Below are positions 36,101 to 44,971 of a stretch of DNA of 64,000 nt, one piece after another. This DNA is from Hyphomicrobiales bacterium (GTDB taxonomy: Bacteria > Pseudomonadota > Alphaproteobacteria > Rhizobiales > Rhizobiaceae): NCBI GenBank assembly GCA_900470805.1, contig UCCA01000009.1:1-64000 (forward strand), read 5' to 3'. The notes under the pieces are model-generated. The model had not been told where the DNA came from. It saw nothing but the letters and a program-made list of their open reading frames with translations, and did no database searches. The position numbers were made by a program, and so were the translations under genes. Position 1 is the stretch's first letter. Every line of letters starts with the position of its first letter.

Positions 36101-38701
36101 ATGACGAAATCCCGTCAGGCCGACAATTTCAGCGAACCGCTCGTGGACCGTGGAGGACGCGCCGGTACGGCTTTGCGGATCCTGCTGCTAGCGCTCGTCC
36201 TGATCGGCGCCGCGGCCGCCTTTGTCGTGTTCAAGCGGTCGCTCGACAACGAGATGGTTCTGGGCGTGCTCGGCGTGCTCGCCATGGTTGGCATCTTCTT
36301 TCTGGTATCGTCGATCATCGGCTTCATCGAGGTCATGCCGCAGCATCAGTCCGATAGCCTGGCGCGGGCCTTTCTCAACAGCCATCCGGATGGATCGCTG
36401 ATCACCGACGACAAGGGTCGGATCGTTTACGCCAACGCGGCCTACGGGGCGCTGACCGGCGCGCGGAAATCGACCGAGGTGCAGACGCTGGAAGCGCTGC
36501 TGTCGCGTCACCGCGAATCGAACGAGGCGCTCTACCGGCTGTCGAACGGTCTGAGGGAAGGCCGGGAGGGCCGCGAGGAGTTCCGGCTGCTTCGCGCGCT
36601 GGGTCCATCGCTCAACGGATCGGGCGCCCACTGGTACCGCTTGAAGGCACGGGTGCTGCAGGGCGAAGAAAGCGGCGGCAAGCCGCTGCATATCTGGCAG
36701 ATCAGCGACATCACCTCCGAGCGGGACGACCAGGAGCGGTTCTTCAAGGAATTGCAGAACGCCATCGATTATCTCGATCACGCACCGGCCGGGTTCTTCT
36801 CCGCCGGCCGCAAAGGCGAGATCTTCTATCTGAACGCGACGCTGGCCGAGTGGCTGGGCATCGATCTCACCAAGTTCATTCCGGGTTCGATGACGATCGG
36901 CGACATGGTGGCCGGCGAGGGGCTGGCGTTGATCCAGTCGGTGCAGGCCGATCCAGGTCTGAAGAAGACGGTCACGCTCGATCTCGACCTGAAGAAATCC
37001 AACGGCCAGAGCGTTCCGGTGCAGATCGTTCACAGCGTTACCTCGATGCGCGACGGCGCGCCGGGCGAAAGCCGTTCGATCGTGCTGACGCGTCGCGACA
37101 GCAAGGACGGCGATCAGTCGGCTTCGGCCGCCTCGATGCGCTTCACGCGCTTCTTCAACAACACGCCGATGGCGATCGCCTCGGTCGATGGCGACGGCAG
37201 GATCCTGCGCACCAACGCGCCGTTCCTGAAACTGTTCTCGGGCATCGTTTCGCGCGATGACGTCGAGAACGGCGCGCTGTTCGAAACCATCGTGCAGGAC
37301 ATCGACAAGCCGCGGCTTCAGGGCGCGCTTGCGGCGGCGAAGGATCGCCAGGGGGATATTCCGCCGCTCGATTCCAAGACCCAGGCGGACGACGCCCGCC
37401 ATTTCCGCTTCTACGTCAACGCCGTGATCGACCAGAGCGACGAGGCGCCTGAAGAGGCGGCGATCGTCTATGCCGTCGAGGTGACCGAGCAGAAGGCGCT
37501 CGAGGCGCAGATGGCGCAGACCCAGAAGATGAACGCTGTCGGTACGCTTGCCGGTGGTATCGCGCACGACTTCAACAACGTACTGACCGCCATCCTGCTG
37601 TCGTCCGACCACCTGCTGCTGCAGGCCCGTCCGGCCGATCCGGGCTTTGCCGACCTGATGGAGATCAAGCGCAACGCCAACCGCGCCGCCGTCCTGGTGC
37701 GCCAGTTGCTGGCCTTCTCGCGCAAGCAGACGATGCGGCCGACCGTGCTGAACCTCACCGACGTGGTCGGCGATCTCCGCATGCTGGTCGACCGGCTGCT
37801 GTCGGGCACCAACGTCAAGCTCGACGTCGAATACGGGCGCGATCTGTGGCCCGTGAAGACCGATCTGTCGCAGTTCGAGCAGGTGCTGATCAACCTCTGT
37901 GTCAACGCCCGCGATGCGATGCCTGAAGGCGGCAAGCTGACGGTGCGGACCAAGAACGCGACGGCCGCCGAAGTCGCGGCCTTCAACTATTCCTACATGC
38001 CGCCGGAAGACATGGTGCTGATCGAGGTGTCCGACAACGGCACCGGGATCGCGCCCGAGATCATGGACAAGATCTTCGAACCGTTCTTCACTACAAAGGA
38101 AGTGGGCAAGGGCACCGGTCTCGGGCTCGCCATGGTCTACGGCATCGTCAAGCAGTCCGGCGGCTACATCCAGCCGGAGTCGGAAGTCGGCAAGGGCACG
38201 ACGTTCCGGGTCTTCCTGCCGCGCCATATCGTCGAGCCGTCGATTGCCGCCGAAGCCGACGCGGTGACGCCGAATGCCGACAATGTCGTGCCGTTGTTGC
38301 CGGTCAAGCCCGAGCAGCCGGAAGATCTGACCGGATCGGCCGTCATCCTGCTGGTCGAGGACGAGGAGGCGGTGCGTCGCGGCGGCAAGCGCATGCTCGA
38401 GACGCGTGGCTACACCGTGCACGAGGCCGGCTCCGGCGTCGAGGCGCTCGACATCATGGAAGAGCTCGACGGCAAGGTCGATATCGTCGTGTCCGACGTC
38501 GTCATGCCGGAGATGGATGGGCCGTCTCTGCTGCGCGAACTGCGCAAGAAATATCCGGATATGAAGTTCATCTTCGTTTCGGGTTATGCCGAAGACGCAT
38601 TTGCCCGCAACCTGCCGCCGGAATCGAAATTCGGGTTCCTTCCGAAGCCATTTTCGCTGAAGCAACTGGCCGTGGTAGTGAAGGAGACGCTGGAGAGCTG
38701 A
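36101..38701 (+). CDS. cckA: Hybrid histidine kinase CckA
   Basis: The 866-residue sensor has two TM helices (about 25-44 and 51-74), PAS-type domains (about 90-210, 225-340 and 345-470), and a dimerisation domain with phospho-accepting His489 in GGIAHDFNN. The HATPase follows ([31 protein letters not shown]). The C-terminal receiver has Asp799 ([10 protein letters not shown]). Length, order and sequence are those of CckA, which feeds phosphate through ChpT to CtrA and CpdR and controls the alphaproteobacterial cell cycle. Single gene; ATG start. Confidence 0.95.
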   Translation: MTKSRQADNFSEPLVDRGGRAGTALRILLLALVLIGAAAAFVVFKRSLDNEMVLGVLGVLAMVGIFFLVSSIIGFIEVMPQHQSDSLARAFLNSHPDGSLITDDKGRIVYANAAYGALTGARKSTEVQTLEALLSRHRESNEALYRLSNGLREGREGREEFRLLRALGPSLNGSGAHWYRLKARVLQGEESGGKPLHIWQISDITSERDDQERFFKELQNAIDYLDHAPAGFFSAGRKGEIFYLNATLAEWLGIDLTKFIPGSMTIGDMVAGEGLALIQSVQADPGLKKTVTLDLDLKKSNGQSVPVQIVHSVTSMRDGAPGESRSIVLTRRDSKDGDQSASAASMRFTRFFNNTPMAIASVDGDGRILRTNAPFLKLFSGIVSRDDVENGALFETIVQDIDKPRLQGALAAAKDRQGDIPPLDSKTQADDARHFRFYVNAVIDQSDEAPEEAAIVYAVEVTEQKALEAQMAQTQKMNAVGTLAGGIAHDFNNVLTAILLSSDHLLLQARPADPGFADLMEIKRNANRAAVLVRQLLAFSRKQTMRPTVLNLTDVVGDLRMLVDRLLSGTNVKLDVEYGRDLWPVKTDLSQFEQVLINLCVNARDAMPEGGKLTVRTKNATAAEVAAFNYSYMPPEDMVLIEVSDNGTGIAPEIMDKIFEPFFTTKEVGKGTGLGLAMVYGIVKQSGGYIQPESEVGKGTTFRVFLPRHIVEPSIAAEADAVTPNADNVVPLLPVKPEQPEDLTGSAVILLVEDEEAVRRGGKRMLETRGYTVHEAGSGVEALDIMEELDGKVDIVVSDVVMPEMDGPSLLRELRKKYPDMKFIFVSGYAEDAFARNLPPESKFGFLPKPFSLKQLAVVVKETLES

Positions 38702-38754
38702 GGGAGCTTGGCGCGGCTTGGTTGTGCCGCACGCTAAAAGCTGAGTTAGATATT

Positions 38755-39080
38755 TACCAGACCACATCACACGCCAAAACCCCACGCAGCCCTTCGGCCC
38801 GTGTCTCCACCATGCACTGCACTCGGACGGGGCGCTGGAAACCACCTCGATAGAGTTTAAATAATATGGCGCCTTCCAGCGTCCCGTTCGGCGGTTTATG
38901 CCCGAACTCCGGTCTCTCTGCGACCGTCTTCCAACCTTCGCGACGGCGTTGTGTGCCTCACAGGCACGTCCAGGCTCTGCAACGGGAACACGTCTTGTCG
39001 ACATGGATCCGCCAGCCACGGAGGGAGACCATTTTCTCGAACCCGGTGTGTGAGGTTTTGCGTCTCACCCTCACACCCCG
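38755..39080 (-). ncRNA. Possible structured RNA in a 940-bp region without a gene (C4-antisense-like?)
   Basis: The region 38702-39641 has no convincing CDS. Within it are a long imperfect stem (GGGGCGCTGGAA near 38829 with TTCCAGCGTCCC near 38874), a tight hairpin GTGCCT-CAC-AGGCAC near 38955, and an arm pair GTGTGAGG/CCTCACAC near 39048-39076. Minus-strand translation gives protein-like but stop-broken strings (PVRHTTPSRRLEDGRRE, PNGTLEGAI). Such strings are, from memory, often seen in spurious ORFs overlapping phage-type C4 antisense RNAs. This is a hypothesis, not an identification. Confidence 0.3.
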
Positions 39081-39222
39081 CGCCGATCCCGCCTCGCCGG
39101 CACGCCTGCCGGTGTATCCGATAACGGGACGGGGTTAGTTTAGGGAAGGGCGGGGCGACGGGGAAAATCGAAACGGAAATTTCTCGTAAGCCATTGATCT
39201 CGAACGGAAGCCACCCCCGCAA

Positions 39223-39384
39223 CCTCCTTCATTTCCGTCCTCGTGACAGGAATCCAGCATGCCCAAGTCATGGGGCATGGAAGACTCCTCCTTCCGCCAA
39301 AGAGACATCAGTCATTCACGGCGCCGACGCGCCGTGGCTGGATTCCCACCACAAGGGTGAGGATGAGGGCGGTGAGGGCGTAGA
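39223..39384. repeat. RIME-like palindromic intergenic repeat, copy 1
   Basis: This stretch shares long blocks with 50280-50404: GTGACAGGAATCCAGC against GTCACAGGAATCCAGC, CGACGCGCCGT against GGACGCGCCGT, and CCACAAGGGTGAGGATGAGG against CCACAAGGGCGAGGATGAGG. Arms near the two ends are inverted (CAGGAATCCAGC with GCTGGATTCC). It has the form of the rhizobial intergenic mosaic elements. It also carries an internal hairpin CATGCCC/GGGCATG. Confidence 0.75.
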
Positions 39385-39641
39385 CTGCGGCGGAGAGGTC
39401 AGTAGCCAGGCGCGTAGAGCATTCAGTCACCACATCCAGTCCCCTCGTTACCGACAAAAGCCGAAACCCCATATTGCATCGCAGCGACCATGGCGCTTAT
39501 AACGGTTTCACTCACCACGGACCCGGTGAAACTCCGGGTGGCTCTTCTGGCCGCCGATCCGCCAGACAACGCAAAACCTGCACGCCACCATGAACGCCCG
39601 ACACGCGGCGTTCGGCCACGCTTTGCGAAAGACATCACCCC

Positions 39642-41108
39642 ATGCACGCATCCTCCATCCGCCGGGATTGGTTTGCCAATCCGACGCGCGAAATGCTCGC
39701 CGGCGCCGTCGCCACCTTCGCGCTTATCCCCGAGGTCATCGCCTTCTCCTTCGTCGCCGGCGTCGATCCTCAGGTCGGCCTGTTCGCCTCCTTCGTCATC
39801 GGCATCGTCATCGCCTTTACCGGCGGACGGCCGGCGATGATTTCGGCGGCGGCCGGATCGGTGGCGCTGGTCGCGGCTCCGCTCGTCCATGCCCACGGCT
39901 TGCCCTATCTGTTTGCAGCCGGCCTACTCGCCGGCGTCATCCAGATCGTCTTCGGCCTGTTGAAGCTCGGCGTCTTGATGCGCTTCGTGTCGAAATCGGT
40001 ACGGACCGGCTTCGTCAACGCGCTGGCGATCCTGATTTTCGGGGCGCAGCTACCGCATATCATCGGCGGCGATTGGATCGCCTACCTGATGCTGGCGGCC
40101 GGTCTCGTGGTCATCTATATCGCGCCGCGCATCACCACCGCCATCCCGTCGCCGCTGATCTGCATCCTCATCCTCACGGTCGCTTCGGTCGGCCTGCATC
40201 TGCCGGTGCTGACCGTGGCCGATCTCGGCAAGCTGCCGGATTCGTTGCCGGTCTTCGGCTGGCCGTCGGTACCGCTGAACCTTGAGACGTTGAAGATCAT
40301 CGCCGGCCCGGCACTGGCGATCGCCATGGTCGGCCTGCTGGAATCGATGATGACCGCAAGTGTCGTCGACGATCTCACCGACACCGCAAGCAACAAGAAC
40401 CGCGAGTGCACCGGCCTCGGCATCGCCAACGCCGCCGCCAGCCTGTTCGGCGGCATCGCCGGCTGCGGCATGATCGGCCAGACGGTGAGCAACGTGAAAT
40501 ATGGCGGCCGTGGCCGTCTCTCGACGCTGTTTGCCGGCGCGCTGCTGTTGATCCTGATGGTGCTGTTGAAGCCGTGGGTGTCTGAGGTGCCGGTGGCGGC
40601 GCTGGTGGCGATCATGGTCATGGTGTCGATCGACACCTTCGACTGGTCGTCGCTGAAGACCATGGTGGTGCACCCGAAGACCTCGAGCATCGTCATGCTC
40701 GCGACCGTCGTCGTCACCGTGTTCAGCGCCAACCTGGCGCTCGGCGTCACCGTCGGCGTGCTCCTGAGCGGGGTGTTCTTCACCTTCAAGGTCGCCAGGC
40801 TGCTTGAGGTCGAGGCAGAGGCCGACGATGCGGCAGGCCGCGTCGCCTACCGCGTCTCCGGCCAGGTGTTCTTCGCCTCCGCAGACGTCTTCATCGACGC
40901 CTTCGATATCGCCGAAGCAGAGGGAATGGCCGTGACGATCGACGTATCGCAAGCGCATTTCTGGGACATCACCGCCGTGGCGGCGCTTGACCGCGTCGTC
41001 CAGCGCTTCAGGGCGCATGGCGTGGCGGTCGATGTCGTCGGTCTCAACGAGGCCAGCGCCACCCTGATTGGCCGGCTGGATAACGGTACGGCGCTCAAGG
41101 AAGTCTGA
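39642..41108 (+). CDS. SulP family anion transporter with STAS domain
   Basis: The 488-residue protein has 10-12 hydrophobic helices in SulP order (an N-terminal IPEVIAFSFVAGVDPQVGLFAS helix, then GRPAMISAAAGSVALV). A conserved ESMMTASVVDDLTDT segment and GGIAGCGMIGQTVSN follow, then a C-terminal STAS domain (about 400-488). The substrate may be sulfate or bicarbonate; sequence does not decide. It stands alone between the repeat patch and the hydrolase. Confidence 0.88.
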   Translation: MHASSIRRDWFANPTREMLAGAVATFALIPEVIAFSFVAGVDPQVGLFASFVIGIVIAFTGGRPAMISAAAGSVALVAAPLVHAHGLPYLFAAGLLAGVIQIVFGLLKLGVLMRFVSKSVRTGFVNALAILIFGAQLPHIIGGDWIAYLMLAAGLVVIYIAPRITTAIPSPLICILILTVASVGLHLPVLTVADLGKLPDSLPVFGWPSVPLNLETLKIIAGPALAIAMVGLLESMMTASVVDDLTDTASNKNRECTGLGIANAAASLFGGIAGCGMIGQTVSNVKYGGRGRLSTLFAGALLLILMVLLKPWVSEVPVAALVAIMVMVSIDTFDWSSLKTMVVHPKTSSIVMLATVVVTVFSANLALGVTVGVLLSGVFFTFKVARLLEVEAEADDAAGRVAYRVSGQVFFASADVFIDAFDIAEAEGMAVTIDVSQAHFWDITAVAALDRVVQRFRAHGVAVDVVGLNEASATLIGRLDNGTALKEV

Positions 41109-41428
41109 GCGCTTGCCGGCAGCCGGGCGGCTGCGTCTGGGCTGCGCGTTTTTCTGCGGTGCGCGGCCTGTAACAAAGCCGCCTAGACCTGCGTATAGTG
41201 ATCGCGTCAGGGAAAATCAGGCATAACGGCATGCCTGTAGCGAAGGCCCTGCACGCCGGCCGGCGATCATGCCGCGGCTGCAGGTCTTTGCCCGGATAAG
41301 GCAGCGCCACGCATGGTGCCGCCACCGAGCGGAACACAGCCAGCAGGCCGATGTATGTCGACCGGTCCCGTCCATGCGCGGGCCGCGAGCCTTTCGCTTG
41401 TCCGCATGAAAAGCCGAAGGAAAAGACG
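41109..41428. other. Intergenic stretch after the SulP gene
   Basis: No gene was found in these 320 bp. A GCAGCC-GGGC-GGCTGC hairpin at 41119-41134 followed by a T5 about 14 bases later may terminate the transporter gene. A GCCGGCCGGC palindrome lies near 41258. No promoter could be assigned with confidence. Confidence 0.4.
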
Positions 41429-42208
41429 ATGATGATGAACAGACGTACCTTCTCGACAGCCCTGCTTGCCGGCGCCGCCGCCTCTCTTGTGTCCACCCGC
41501 GGCATGGCCGCCACCACGCCCACGCCCGTCAAGGCGAAGAATATCGTGCTGGCGCACGGGCTGTTCGCCGACGGTTCGTGCTGGACGGAGGTGATCGGGC
41601 GGCTGCAGGCGGCGGGTTACAATGCCACCGCGGTGCAGAACCCGCTGACGACGCTGGAGGAGGCCGCCGCCTCGGTTCGCAAGGTGCTTGATCGCCAGGA
41701 TGGCCCGACCGTTCTCGTCGGCCATTCCTTCTCGGGCGTATTGGTCTCCGAGACCGGCGTCCACCCCAAGGTTTCCGCGCTGGTCTATATCGCAGCCCGT
41801 GCACCCGATGCGGGCGAGGACTATGCGGCGCTGGCAAAGACCTACCCGATCCCGCCGGCCTCGGCCGGGATCGTCTTCGATGGCGATGAGGGACGGTTGA
41901 CCGAGGAGGCGTTCCTGCGCGACTTCGCCGGCGATCTCCCGGAGGCGAAGGCCAGGGTGCTCTACGCGGTGCAGGAGCCGTTCCACAAGGCGCTGCTGAC
42001 GGGAAAGACCACGCAGGCGGCCTGGCGCTCGAAGCCGAGCTGGTATGCGGTGTCGACGGAGGACCGGACGATCAACCCGGATCTGGAGCGCTTCATGGCC
42101 AAGCGCATGGGCGCCAAGACGATCGAGCTCAAATCCAGCCACCTTTCGCTGATCTCGCATCCCGACGAGATCGCGCAGTTGATCATCGAGGCTGCCGGCG
42201 ACCGCTGA
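41429..42208 (+). CDS. Alpha/beta hydrolase, secreted (Tat-like signal)
   Basis: The 259-residue protein starts with a twin-arginine-like signal (NRRTFSTALLAGAAA, cleavage near GMAA). The hydrolase fold follows: oxyanion-side VLAHGLFADGSCW, nucleophile Ser100 in GHSFSG, and the catalytic His238 in SSHLSLISHP. It resembles the esterase/salicylate esterase-like branch. Three ATG codons stand in a row (41429, 41432, 41435) behind AAGGA. Confidence 0.85.
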   Translation: MMMNRRTFSTALLAGAAASLVSTRGMAATTPTPVKAKNIVLAHGLFADGSCWTEVIGRLQAAGYNATAVQNPLTTLEEAAASVRKVLDRQDGPTVLVGHSFSGVLVSETGVHPKVSALVYIAARAPDAGEDYAALAKTYPIPPASAGIVFDGDEGRLTEEAFLRDFAGDLPEAKARVLYAVQEPFHKALLTGKTTQAAWRSKPSWYAVSTEDRTINPDLERFMAKRMGAKTIELKSSHLSLISHPDEIAQLIIEAAGDR

Positions 42209-42241
42209 GTTGATACGAGGCGGGTGACGTCGCGGTCCGGC

Positions 42242-43582
42242 TTACGACCGCGACGAGAACAACGAGGCAAAGGTGGAGCGCGGCTTGTCGGGCATGCTTT
42301 CGACGACGATCAGCTGGCGAACGTCGCCGCGCTTGAAGGCGGCGAGGAAGCGCTTGTAATCCTTGAAGGACACGCAGCCGTTGGAATCGCCACGCGCGCC
42401 CAGCATGTAGGTGTGTGCCAGCAGGCCGACGCGATTGAAGATGTTGCCGGCGCCGCCGACCGGGTTGAGGCGGATCGCCTCGACGCCGTGGAACAGGCTT
42501 TCGCGCATGGTCAGCTGGTAGGTGTGCGGCGGCGTCGGGCCGCGCATCTTCTCGCGAACGTATTTCGGATTGTCGCGCATCTTGCCGAGGCCGGAATGGG
42601 CTTCGAGACGTTCGCCGTTCGGGAGATACACGGTATTGGCGGAGATGTCGTAAATGGCCACGCCGGCGCGGGCGACGGGGCTTGCCTGGCGCTTCGGAAC
42701 GACAGGAATTTCACCCTCGTCATCACCGACATCCGGTCGCGCATAGGCCAGCACCGGCTCGGCCGGGCGGCTTGCGCGGTCGGTGGCGGGCGCTCGCTTG
42801 CTCATGCCATCGGGGCGGGCCATCGGCAGGGGTACGGCGGCATCGCTGTCGTTAAGCACGAGGCCGAAAGGCTGCGTGGCGGCGTCGCCGCTCGCGTCAT
42901 TCTCGACATCGACGCTGGCCACTTCCACGGCTGCCGGCTTGGCAGGAATGGCGGTCGTGCGGCTTTGCTGCTGAGGCTCGGGCTGCGAGGGAAGCGTCGG
43001 GCGCGGCATCGCGGCCAGCGCCAGCAGGGCAGGGCCTTCGATCGCGGCGATCTCGGCCTTCGAGGGAATGATGATGCGGTCGGAATTGCCTGTTCCGGCA
43101 GCAGGTTTGGCCACGGCAACCACGTGATCGTCGATAATCTTGTGCGTCGGCGCTTCGACCACGCTGGCCACCGTCGCGGGGGCCGTTGCCGGCACCGCGT
43201 CGGCGATGACGGGGCCGGATTGCCCGACGAATGCCGCCCTCAGAACCGCAGGCGTCAGGACACGGCTGCCCTTGGCGGCGGCGTGAGTATTGTCGGCCGT
43301 CAGCACCTGCAGGCGCGAGAACTTGCTGACGTGGATGTTGCGTTCCTTCGGCGCCGCTGTCGGGGCCACACGGGGCACCAGCGAAATGTCGCTGAAGGTA
43401 TTCTTGTACGGAGCCGGTGCGATGGCATGCATGGTCGCGACTGTCGTGACGATCCACGCAGAAGCGGCAAAACTTGCACCGATGAGACCTGCACCCGAGA
43501 TAAGGCGGAATGAGCGGCTGAAACGAGTTATGGACGTACCTATTGGCCTGGTATTGGCAAACACATCGACCGCAAACGCCAT
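42242..43582 (-). CDS. DUF2778 (L,D-transpeptidase-like) membrane-anchored protein
   Basis: The 446-residue protein has an N-terminal TM anchor (about 28-52), a long low-complexity spacer, and a C-terminal DUF2778 domain from about 310. That domain includes the HTYQLTMRE strand, HGVEAIRLNP and the active-site region GARGDSNGCVSF with Cys403. DUF2778 domains are L,D-transpeptidase-like; some are type VI effectors (Tlde1) that cut or exchange peptidoglycan stems. Here the anchor and spacer, with no secretion genes nearby, suggest a house enzyme for the cell wall rather than an effector. The gene converges with the hydrolase gene. Confidence 0.8.
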   Translation of the reverse strand: MAFAVDVFANTRPIGTSITRFSRSFRLISGAGLIGASFAASAWIVTTVATMHAIAPAPYKNTFSDISLVPRVAPTAAPKERNIHVSKFSRLQVLTADNTHAAAKGSRVLTPAVLRAAFVGQSGPVIADAVPATAPATVASVVEAPTHKIIDDHVVAVAKPAAGTGNSDRIIIPSKAEIAAIEGPALLALAAMPRPTLPSQPEPQQQSRTTAIPAKPAAVEVASVDVENDASGDAATQPFGLVLNDSDAAVPLPMARPDGMSKRAPATDRASRPAEPVLAYARPDVGDDEGEIPVVPKRQASPVARAGVAIYDISANTVYLPNGERLEAHSGLGKMRDNPKYVREKMRGPTPPHTYQLTMRESLFHGVEAIRLNPVGGAGNIFNRVGLLAHTYMLGARGDSNGCVSFKDYKRFLAAFKRGDVRQLIVVESMPDKPRSTFASLFSSRS

Positions 43583-43932
43583 GATACTCGTCTTTCACAA
43601 CTCGTTACTAAGGCCGGCGGTACTGATAGATGGATACTTCTACGCCGGGGCCGGTAATGCAGCATCGGGGCCAAAATGCGGCCCGGCGTCATTTCCGATT
43701 GGCTCTCAGAATGACAAATTATGGTAACCAATTTCTTTACGTGAACGATCGCTGTATCAAAATTCGCCACGCCGGCTGCTATCCCCATTGATGTCGTTCG
43801 GTTTTTTTGTGAGAGCGCAAAAGGACGCGTCGGCGCGATCACATGTGCCGCAATTGGGATAAGTATTAGCAGGAAATCATATTCGGATTGTGCTATGGAT
43901 ATCCCGCTCGGCTTTTTTGAGGGGGAACGCTG
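43583..43932. other. 350-bp divergent promoter region
   Basis: No gene was seen between the DUF2778 gene and the methyltransferase gene. The middle (43700-43900) is richer in A and T, as expected for two divergent promoters, but no sigma-factor motif or operator could be named with confidence. Confidence 0.4.
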
Positions 43933-44952
43933 ATGTCTTCTCAACAGAATGCGCCCGCAGGCGATGTCTCGCCGGCCTTGCTTGTGGATGCGATGTTCGC
44001 CGTTCGCAAGACGGCGGCAATCAAGGCGGCCATCGAGCTCGATCTGTTCACCACCATCGGCACGGGCCGCACCTCGGCGGCTGCCGCTGCCGAGACAGGT
44101 TGCGCCGAACGCGGCATTCGCATTCTCTGCGACTATCTCGTGGTCCACGGATTCTTGACCAAGAGTGGCAACACATATGCACTCACGCCGTCGAGCGCCG
44201 TCTTTCTCGATCGCCATTCGCCCGGCTACATGGGCGCCGCCATCGATTTCATCGCAGCACCCGAGATGACCTCGCAGTTCCTCGACGATCCCGCCGCCTG
44301 CGTGCGCAACGGCGGCGCCAAGGGCCTCGCCAACCTGTCGCCGGACAATCCCGTCTGGGTCCGCTTCGCGCGCGCCATGGGCGCCTTCACAGGCGGTGCC
44401 GGACGCAGCGTGGCGGCAGAGGTTGCAGCGTGGCCGGTGCTGCCGGCAAAGGTCCTCGATATCGCCGCCGGTCCCGGCTATTTCGGTATCGAGATCGCCA
44501 GGGCGATCCCACAGGCGAAAGTCGTCGCGCTCGACTGGAAGCCGGTGCTGGCGCTGACGCAAGAGAATGCGCAGGCCGCCGGCGTCGCCTCCCGCTTCGA
44601 CTTCATCGCTGGCAGCGCCTTCGATGTCGACTGGGGCAGGGATTACGACCTGATCATGCTGCCGAATTTCCTGCATCATTTCGACATCGACGGCTGCGCC
44701 GCATTGCTGAACAAGGCGCGCGGCAGTCTGGCGCCTGATGGCAAGCTGATTGCCGTCGAGTTCGTGCCCAACGAGGATCGGGTCTCGCCCGACTTCCCCG
44801 CCGCCTTTGCCTGGGAGATGCTGGCGACCACGCCCAGCGGCGACGCCTACACCGCTGCCGATTTGCGCCGCATGGGAGAGATGGCGGGTTTTCGCGATGC
44901 GACCATCTCGCCACTGCCGCCGTCCCCGGCGAGCCTGATCGTGTTTAGCTGA
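43933..44952 (+). CDS. SAM-dependent O-methyltransferase family protein
   Basis: The 339-residue protein has an N-terminal winged-helix dimerisation domain (about 12-95, LVDAMFAVRKTAAIKAAIELDLF) and a Rossmann methyltransferase domain. The SAM loop is LDIAAGPGYFG, the second acidic strand end is VVALDWKP, and LPNFLHHFD is at the substrate side. This is the layout of small-molecule O-methyltransferases such as hydroxyneurosporene or polyketide methylases; the substrate is unknown. The ribosome site GAGGGGGA lies close to the ATG. It converges on phaC with a 19-bp gap. Confidence 0.85.
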   Translation: MSSQQNAPAGDVSPALLVDAMFAVRKTAAIKAAIELDLFTTIGTGRTSAAAAAETGCAERGIRILCDYLVVHGFLTKSGNTYALTPSSAVFLDRHSPGYMGAAIDFIAAPEMTSQFLDDPAACVRNGGAKGLANLSPDNPVWVRFARAMGAFTGGAGRSVAAEVAAWPVLPAKVLDIAAGPGYFGIEIARAIPQAKVVALDWKPVLALTQENAQAAGVASRFDFIAGSAFDVDWGRDYDLIMLPNFLHHFDIDGCAALLNKARGSLAPDGKLIAVEFVPNEDRVSPDFPAAFAWEMLATTPSGDAYTAADLRRMGEMAGFRDATISPLPPSPASLIVFS

Positions 44953-44971
44953 TGCGTAAGCGGCAAACGAC

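Noticed and set aside
36188..39019. 943-codon open frame antisense to cckA
   Set aside because: High-GC antisense frames stay open by codon bias; the product is Arg/His/Asp/Gln-rich with no family features, and cckA on the other strand is certain.
38866..39138. 90-codon plus-strand frame in the gene-free stretch after cckA
   Set aside because: No ribosome site, odd composition, and it overlaps inverted repeats; the region is better described as non-coding.
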